A DNA stretch of 11,073 bases from Flavobacteriaceae bacterium (GTDB taxonomy: Bacteria; Bacteroidota; Bacteroidia; Flavobacteriales; Flavobacteriaceae): assembly GCA_030625995.1 (NCBI GenBank), contig DAOUPU010000068.1, positions 1-11,073 of the forward strand, read 5' to 3'. The notes beneath the pieces are model-generated. The model searched no databases and was not told where the DNA came from. It saw nothing but the letters and a program-made list of their open reading frames with translations. Of the stretch, positions 6,901-11,073 are shown piece after piece. The translations under genes were made by a program, and so were the position numbers. Position 1 is the stretch's first letter, and every line of letters begins with the position of its first letter.

Positions 6901-9900
6901 ACATTCTTATATCGAAGGTCGTATTTTTAAAAATAGCTCTGGTGTCACCAGCCCCTAGGTCTGTTATATTGATAGAAACAGATTGTTCATTTTGTTGTTG
7001 TATTGTAGTAGTTCCTTGCAAGCGTTCTCTGGTAATTCCCGGAGGCAGAACATATGGGATTGGATTTTTATCCTCATTTTCTTCAATATTAACTACCCCG
7101 GATTGAAAATTTTGGTTATCAATTTGCGTGAGATCCTGTGGGGGACTGATAGCGTCATTCAATGTTCTCCCATATCTTCTCCAATCTCCTCTGATTAATT
7201 CCAGTTCCCCAAAACGCAACACAACAGGGATGCTAAATTTTGTTAAGAACATTCGCATAAATCTTATCGATGTGAACCCGGACATACCATTAATTATATT
7301 ATCAGGATCTTCTGGTGTGGTAATAGGAATTCTAAATTGATACCAGGTAGAATTCTGTGTAGTTCCATCGGCTAAGGTTACGGTTGTGACTCTTTTATCG
7401 AAAATATAATTTTCTCCAACAATAAAATCCTCTTGATTAAGCGATACCTTATATTGGTAATAAATCTCACTATCATTCATGGACTGATCTTTATTAAGAT
7501 CCTCAACATCAGGAAATGAAGTTGATGATGTGGGATAACTCTCTGTTGAATTATTAAGAGTCGGGGAATTACCTTGTGTAAGATTAAATTCTTTATATCT
7601 CGTTAAAATACTGGCATCTTCTGCATCATAGTCTGAACCTCTGAAAAAATGATAATTATCTGCAGATGGATCAGAACCAAAATCTGCACCAAATTGTTCA
7701 TATTTATTACTTTCGTCTTCATCATTAATACCATCTAATCCCAGATCCTGATTAATTCTGGCCTCATCACTTTCAGTAAAGGCATAAATTAAAGACTGAT
7801 TGGTTGGAACGGATGACCAAGGTGTTATATTCACATTGACTCCGGAAATTTGATTTCCATCAATTGGCAATCCATTTTCAAACATTTTTCTTTCATCATC
7901 CAGGACATCTTCCGAAATATTTCCAAAATTAAAATACAGTTCACCTTTAAAATCATTACTGCTGGGTGGAATTATTGGAGCACCTTCTTCAGGGGTTATG
8001 GAGTAATTTTCATAGGGATCCATTAACCAAAATTGCACGTACTTAATATTCGCCTGTTGGAAATTTGTGGTTGTAAGAGCCCGTGTAATTCCTCCCCACC
8101 TTTCTTCAGGATCAGGATATTTACCTACATTATTAAAACTGTCGTCATAATTGTTTGATCCTCTTTCCGACGGGTAATATGCTAAATCAAAAGTTCGTAT
8201 GATATTTGATTGTGTCACATCAAGATCAACCTCCGGAAATAACTCACTATATAACACCTCTCTAACCTCGGCCCTGGACAATTCTTCACTATCAATATTT
8301 TCAGGCCGTAGCGAGGAACCATAAAATATTCTATCTATATTATACCATGAAAGTTTCGATCTTTTCGCACCGGATCTCAATTGATCTGGCAAGCCCGGGG
8401 CTAAATTACCATTGTTTAAATCCAGATCACCGGTTTGTCCTTGTGGTGTACTAGCCATAAACCACTGTTTGGGCGCTTTCATATCTAAGGGTATTTGAGC
8501 TCCCTCAAAATCATCTATATAAGATGTCGCGTCACCTCCCTGATCTATTCCGGATGGTGTACCGGGCAGTAAATAGGCAAGGTCAGAACGCACAGAAAAA
8601 TAGGAACCGGCATCTGTATCTATATTGGGTAGTTTATTTATCCATTTTGTGAGTTTTGGAACTTCTGTCCTATAGTTCAAATATGCTCCAAATATTGTAT
8701 TGTTCACAGGTTCAGTGCCATATTGAGCTTTCTGTGTCAGGGGTCTTTCGTTCATATTGATGATGCTACCGCCAACTGCTAATTTATCGGAAAAAACATG
8801 CAGTACATTAACACCCATATATCTACGTCTCTGTTGATTGAAGCCAATATTATTTTCAACAGATACCTGAACAGGCACATCTGAATCCAGCAAAGCAGGA
8901 TTAATTATTTGAACATTTCCAATATTATAATCAACTACATAATCAACTCCTTCAATCAATTCTCTTCCACCCGAAGTAACAACTACAGATCCTCTTGGAA
9001 TATTAAAGGCTCCTAAAGGAATACCGGATGCTCCCTCTGATTTAAAATAACCTTTTATAAAATATTTATCTTTTTGTTGGAATTGATTTTGGGCTTCTGC
9101 TAATGTTCGGTCATATAATTCATTAAAAACGTAAATATCGTCTTCAGGTAAAAGTTGATCATCCAAATCTTTACCAAATGGTTCAATAGTTGGAAAAATC
9201 ATATATCCCTTTTGAGGTCTTATTGTGATACCTTCAACATAATCAAAATAACCATCCCCCTCGATCGTGATATTGTCGTTTTGATCCAACCTGTCCAAAC
9301 GCATCAAATTTAGGATCGTTCTGTCATTAATATCAGGCGTTTTAGCGTTCTGAAGCATATTTAAGGGTTCCCCTGTTTCATCATGCTGATAAAGTAAAGC
9401 GAGACGAAAACCTTCTTTCTGAATTTGAAAGGCTCCTGGAATTTGATAAACATTTTTCATCATCAAATCCCATAGTGGAATATCTGCAATTATAATTTCA
9501 CTTCTTAGTAATTTCACAACAAGATTATCAGGTGCAACAATACCATCGTTTGAGAACTCGCCAACTTTATAAACATTTGGACCTTCGGTGTACTCGTAAG
9601 CAACAGCTAGTATATCACTCTCTGCCAATCTGCGATTCATCGAAATATATCCTAATTGTGCGTTTAATGTAAAGTCTACCCCATCGACTAGTTTGATCGC
9701 ATTTTCCAATACAGAATAATCTCTTCCTTGATTCATGTTATAAGGGGCAAGTGCTTGTTTTACAGTTGAAATATCACGTATAGGATTGTTAAGAGTTAAC
9801 AGGTCATTTAAATTATTTGCTTCATTCGAAGGGTCTTGTTCTCCGGGATATGGAATTACATCGGCGGGTCCGATATTTACAGGATTATTTTCGGCTAAAT

Positions 9901-11002
9901 CAGCCAGGGCAACAATATTTCGAGTATTTTGAGTAGTTGAGTTTCTGTTAATCACCCAAATTTCGATGCGTGATATATTCGTTGAACTGTTAATCAGAGG
10001 AAAATTGACCAATGCATCATTATAGTTATCTCTAAATTTCTGTGCTAAAAAATAGTGCCTGTTCTGGTCATAATTACTCGCTCTAAAATCAAATTCAGTT
10101 ATACCAGATCCTCCTTTAGCCGCTACTGTTCTAACTTCAGAACGTTGTTGAGAGAATATTCCAGTTACCGATGTCTTGCCAAATTGCAGTTCTATCCTAG
10201 CTCCAAATAAGTTTTGAGCTCCTGAAATCAATGAATTACTAACCGGCATAGAAACGTTGCCAATTTCAATTTTACGAATGATATCGTCTTCGGTGGGTGT
10301 ATATTCGATTTTGACCATATTTTGAAAATTAAATGTGGACTGGGTGTCAAAATTTGCCGAGACATTTAATCTTTGCCCAACTTTAGCATTTAAACTAACA
10401 CTTATTTCCTGGTCAAAATCGAAAGTGGTGCTTTGTCTGTTTTGCTCAGATAGTTGTGGGTTTTCCACTCTTTGACTAATAATCCCCATTTTGATCAAAA
10501 TAGACCCTTGCGGATTTACTTCAATGGTATTTCCTCCAAAAATACTTTCAAAAAAATTAGAATTTACATAGTAGGTTGGTAATAAGTTTTTTTGCTCGTC
10601 AATACTATTTTTAGTTTTCCCACTGATTGCATCTAATTTTAATTTCGAGTACTCCAGCATATCACGTTGCAACCGATAGTCTTTGTATTCTTCCGGAGTC
10701 ATATGGATAGGATGTTTTATATAATAATCTCCAACTTTCTCATGGAGTATATAATTACCTGTTTCCGGGTCGTAAATAACTTCGAGATTTGAAAAATTCT
10801 TCAAAAAAAGACCTCCGGATTGGGAGTTATTAAAAGAGTATGGTAAGGGTTGAATTGTGTCTTTTGAGCTAGAACTAATTGATGTACTGGCAGTTGTATT
10901 GGTATTGGTAGTATTTATTTGAGCTGAGAGTACAGTTGTACAAAATAAGAGTACAACGAATATAAAGGGAAGTTTATATTTGCTTTGATTGCTATTTATC
11001 AA
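3929..11002 (-). CDS. sprA: SprA, giant outer-membrane translocon of the type IX secretion system
   Basis: SprA is the pore through which T9SS cargo crosses the outer membrane, needed in Flavobacterium for gliding adhesin export. The known structure is a 36-strand single-chain beta-barrel, with PorV at its lateral gate and a separate plug protein at its periplasmic side. Here it has 2,357 residues, near the family's usual size, uninterrupted. A signal peptide (1-27, probable cut LSA|Q) leads into a Ser/Thr/Asn-rich stretch (about 29-47). SprA hallmarks follow: YEYTEGPNVYKVGEFSNDG, SYIDDFEGAQ (about 829), YYPSERG, EERWGGI (about 968), YVQFWLMDPY, ELYFNFGNISEDVLDDE (about 1025), RFGELELIRGDWRRYGR (about 1274), a Lys-rich turn (about 1875-1900), then alternating aromatic strands to the C terminus. 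Acidic EF-hand-like loops occur at 1086-1097 and 1168-1179. The mature chain has no cysteine. The start is TTG, 3 bases after the ruvA stop; no other ATG, GTG or TTG keeps the signal peptide, and the first ATG is codon 101. Confidence 0.97.
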   Translation of the reverse strand: MINSNQSKYKLPFIFVVLLFCTTVLSAQINTTNTNTTASTSISSSSKDTIQPLPYSFNNSQSGGLFLKNFSNLEVIYDPETGNYILHEKVGDYYIKHPIHMTPEEYKDYRLQRDMLEYSKLKLDAISGKTKNSIDEQKNLLPTYYVNSNFFESIFGGNTIEVNPQGSILIKMGIISQRVENPQLSEQNRQSTTFDFDQEISVSLNAKVGQRLNVSANFDTQSTFNFQNMVKIEYTPTEDDIIRKIEIGNVSMPVSNSLISGAQNLFGARIELQFGKTSVTGIFSQQRSEVRTVAAKGGSGITEFDFRASNYDQNRHYFLAQKFRDNYNDALVNFPLINSSTNISRIEIWVINRNSTTQNTRNIVALADLAENNPVNIGPADVIPYPGEQDPSNEANNLNDLLTLNNPIRDISTVKQALAPYNMNQGRDYSVLENAIKLVDGVDFTLNAQLGYISMNRRLAESDILAVAYEYTEGPNVYKVGEFSNDGIVAPDNLVVKLLRSEIIIADIPLWDLMMKNVYQIPGAFQIQKEGFRLALLYQHDETGEPLNMLQNAKTPDINDRTILNLMRLDRLDQNDNITIEGDGYFDYVEGITIRPQKGYMIFPTIEPFGKDLDDQLLPEDDIYVFNELYDRTLAEAQNQFQQKDKYFIKGYFKSEGASGIPLGAFNIPRGSVVVTSGGRELIEGVDYVVDYNIGNVQIINPALLDSDVPVQVSVENNIGFNQQRRRYMGVNVLHVFSDKLAVGGSIINMNERPLTQKAQYGTEPVNNTIFGAYLNYRTEVPKLTKWINKLPNIDTDAGSYFSVRSDLAYLLPGTPSGIDQGGDATSYIDDFEGAQIPLDMKAPKQWFMASTPQGQTGDLDLNNGNLAPGLPDQLRSGAKRSKLSWYNIDRIFYGSSLRPENIDSEELSRAEVREVLYSELFPEVDLDVTQSNIIRTFDLAYYPSERGSNNYDDSFNNVGKYPDPEERWGGITRALTTTNFQQANIKYVQFWLMDPYENYSITPEEGAPIIPPSSNDFKGELYFNFGNISEDVLDDERKMFENGLPIDGNQISGVNVNITPWSSVPTNQSLIYAFTESDEARINQDLGLDGINDEDESNKYEQFGADFGSDPSADNYHFFRGSDYDAEDASILTRYKEFNLTQGNSPTLNNSTESYPTSSTSFPDVEDLNKDQSMNDSEIYYQYKVSLNQEDFIVGENYIFDKRVTTVTLADGTTQNSTWYQFRIPITTPEDPDNIINGMSGFTSIRFMRMFLTKFSIPVVLRFGELELIRGDWRRYGRTLNDAISPPQDLTQIDNQNFQSGVVNIEENEDKNPIPYVLPPGITRERLQGTTTIQQQNEQSVSINITDLGAGDTRAIFKNTTFDIRMYKILRMFLHAESVINSIEVKDDELLAIVRLGSDPDDNYYQIEVPLKITPFGSTTAEEIWPEENNIDAAIKDFGQLKLERSELGLPANEIFPKSEPGEPIEFRIRVKGNPNLSNIRTIMLGVKNITNSPKTMEIWYNELRVANFDDKSSWATVANADINFADFADISVAGSMHTIGFGSLNEMVNERSQDEKKQYDIISNINIGQLLPRKASVNIPINFSFGEAFSLPKFDPQYQDVLFDKEKSDKEAALDYTKRKSINLINVRKNKTQFDKAPHFYGIENFSVSYLYSELYHRDYNIQKFIDQKVRASANYNYSFQAKSLEPFKNSQSLSDKPYLQFVKDFNINFVPTSLSINSNIIRNYNEQLARPLVADLPQLPTLTQRNYMFDWDYLLAYNITKSIQFTFRALNTYVNDDLDGQNIQLHENFFSIGRPEHYHQTFNVTYNIPFDKFPVLTFINGSYNYTADYDWQAPSLSNISSIGNTIQNANTHTFAADMNMDLLYRYIGVDKLFTKKKSTSNTPNADEVKDIKKKVPKNNSTGQKIGKVGIDIITMVKNIRLSYSENNGTFLPGYIPESGFLGLNDYSGSFAPTFGFVFGSQANILNRALENGWLLSRDVSDNYYAKNYSESHYDKLDYSMSLKPARYFDIELFGNRTFTKSFMRQLDIIDNLFSDTPINEIGNFSISYFMFGTSLLGENNSFDKFNEYRPIISQRLADDTGGDIDGFGSTSQDVVVPSFIAAYSGRNANSVKLKAFRNTPIPNWRITYQGLISIPFIKANFRSFTLEHSYRSIYSILSFSNNLDYDANDPYGDGNRDIQNNFNSKQLYTGVNLIEEFSPLLKVDLRMKNSFSLRAAYNKDKAMNLNVSNNSITEILGREVVFGMGYRLKNVSMKFNTGNKKTTFRGDINFKADIGIRKNLTVIRTYAITNVLENDQITGGQNLISVKFLVDYSLNKNLLTSFYFDYNKSNFAISTTYPRRSINTGLSVRYIIGN

Positions 11003-11008
11003 ATTTTA
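11000..11008 (-). promoter_or_regulatory. ruvA stop / sprA TTG start junction
   Basis: On the - strand the order is TAA (ruvA stop, 11006-11008), AAT, TTG (sprA start, 11000-11002), all in one frame. There is no Shine-Dalgarno-like sequence, and the upstream bases are A-rich (CTTAAAAAC), as is usual in Bacteroidota, where initiation rarely relies on a Shine-Dalgarno pairing. The arrangement suggests that ribosomes ending ruvA restart on sprA, with a weak start codon that may limit output of this very large barrel. The start assignment rests on keeping the signal peptide; initiation at a non-canonical codon such as the adjacent ATA cannot be excluded. Confidence 0.65.
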
Positions 11009-11073
11009 CAAGTTTTTAAGCGCTCTTTTTATTAATTCTTCCAATTTTATATTTGGAGAATCTTGTAAAATAA
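11006..11073 (-). CDS. ruvA: RuvA C-terminal end, Holliday junction branch-migration subunit (partial)
   Basis: Only the last 21 codons are present, ending in LEELIKRALKNL; the rest lies beyond the right edge of the window. RuvA binds Holliday junctions and loads the RuvB helicase. Its C-terminal domain III is a small helical bundle that contacts RuvB, and Bacteroidota RuvA proteins commonly end with an (E)xLIKxALKNL-type helix, as here. The placement directly before sprA matches the gene order I know from flavobacterial genomes and supports the call. With so few residues the identification rests on this ending plus context. The frame is the same as that of sprA, separated only by the TAA stop. 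Confidence 0.75.
   Translation of the reverse strand, partial: ILQDSPNIKLEELIKRALKNL

Noticed and set aside
10922..10942. Lipoprotein-type signal at the SprA N terminus (Cys21)
   Set aside because: The residues before the cysteine (LLF) do not fit a lipobox, which needs Ala, Gly or Ser at -1. A signal peptidase I cut at LSA|Q fits better, and SprA is a barrel protein.

Overview
The window is AT-rich and reads as chromosomal DNA of a Bacteroidota bacterium, most likely a member of the Flavobacteriia. The main pointers are a 2,357-residue SprA, the outer-membrane translocon of the type IX secretion system (T9SS), which is restricted to Bacteroidota; TonB-family energy transducers of the flavobacterial type (short proline run, acidic linker, YPGC motif); an RNase G of Bacteroidota type; and a candidate promoter resembling TTG-N20-TAnnTTTG. 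Lineage is inferred from these gene families, not from a marker gene.

Layout. On the + strand, bases 1-1419 hold the 3' part of an RNase E/G-family endoribonuclease (rng), followed by a strong intrinsic terminator at 1434-1467. Everything else is on the - strand. In transcription order (right to left) these are: the last 21 codons of ruvA (11006-11073), sprA (3929-11002), gcvH (3532-3912), a VanZ-like membrane protein (3174-3566), a TonB-family protein (2394-3110), a 42-bp perfect palindrome that probably ends that transcript (2343-2384), and a second, paralogous TonB-family protein (1507-2238) that seems to be its own transcription unit.

How the genes relate. ruvA, sprA, gcvH, vanZ-like and the first tonB look like one operon: the ruvA stop is 3 bases before the sprA start, sprA and gcvH are 16 bases apart, gcvH and vanZ overlap by 35 bases, and the 63-base gap before tonB shows neither a terminator nor a clear promoter. 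The products belong to different processes: Holliday junction repair, protein export across the outer membrane, glycine cleavage, an unassigned membrane function, and energy transfer to the outer membrane. The envelope theme (SprA, VanZ-like, two TonB) is clear, but a functional link between SprA and the TonB proteins is only a hypothesis, because the T9SS is known to be powered by the inner-membrane GldL/GldM motor.

There is no mobile element, CRISPR array, tRNA, rRNA or phage gene, and no gene-free stretch above 155 bases. I did not find a previously undescribed system. The points most worth checking are the TTG start of sprA set in frame just behind the ruvA stop, two EF-hand-like acidic loops in a mature SprA that has no cysteine, the loss of the Zn-link cysteines in RNase G, and the tandem TonB pair split by a perfect palindrome.
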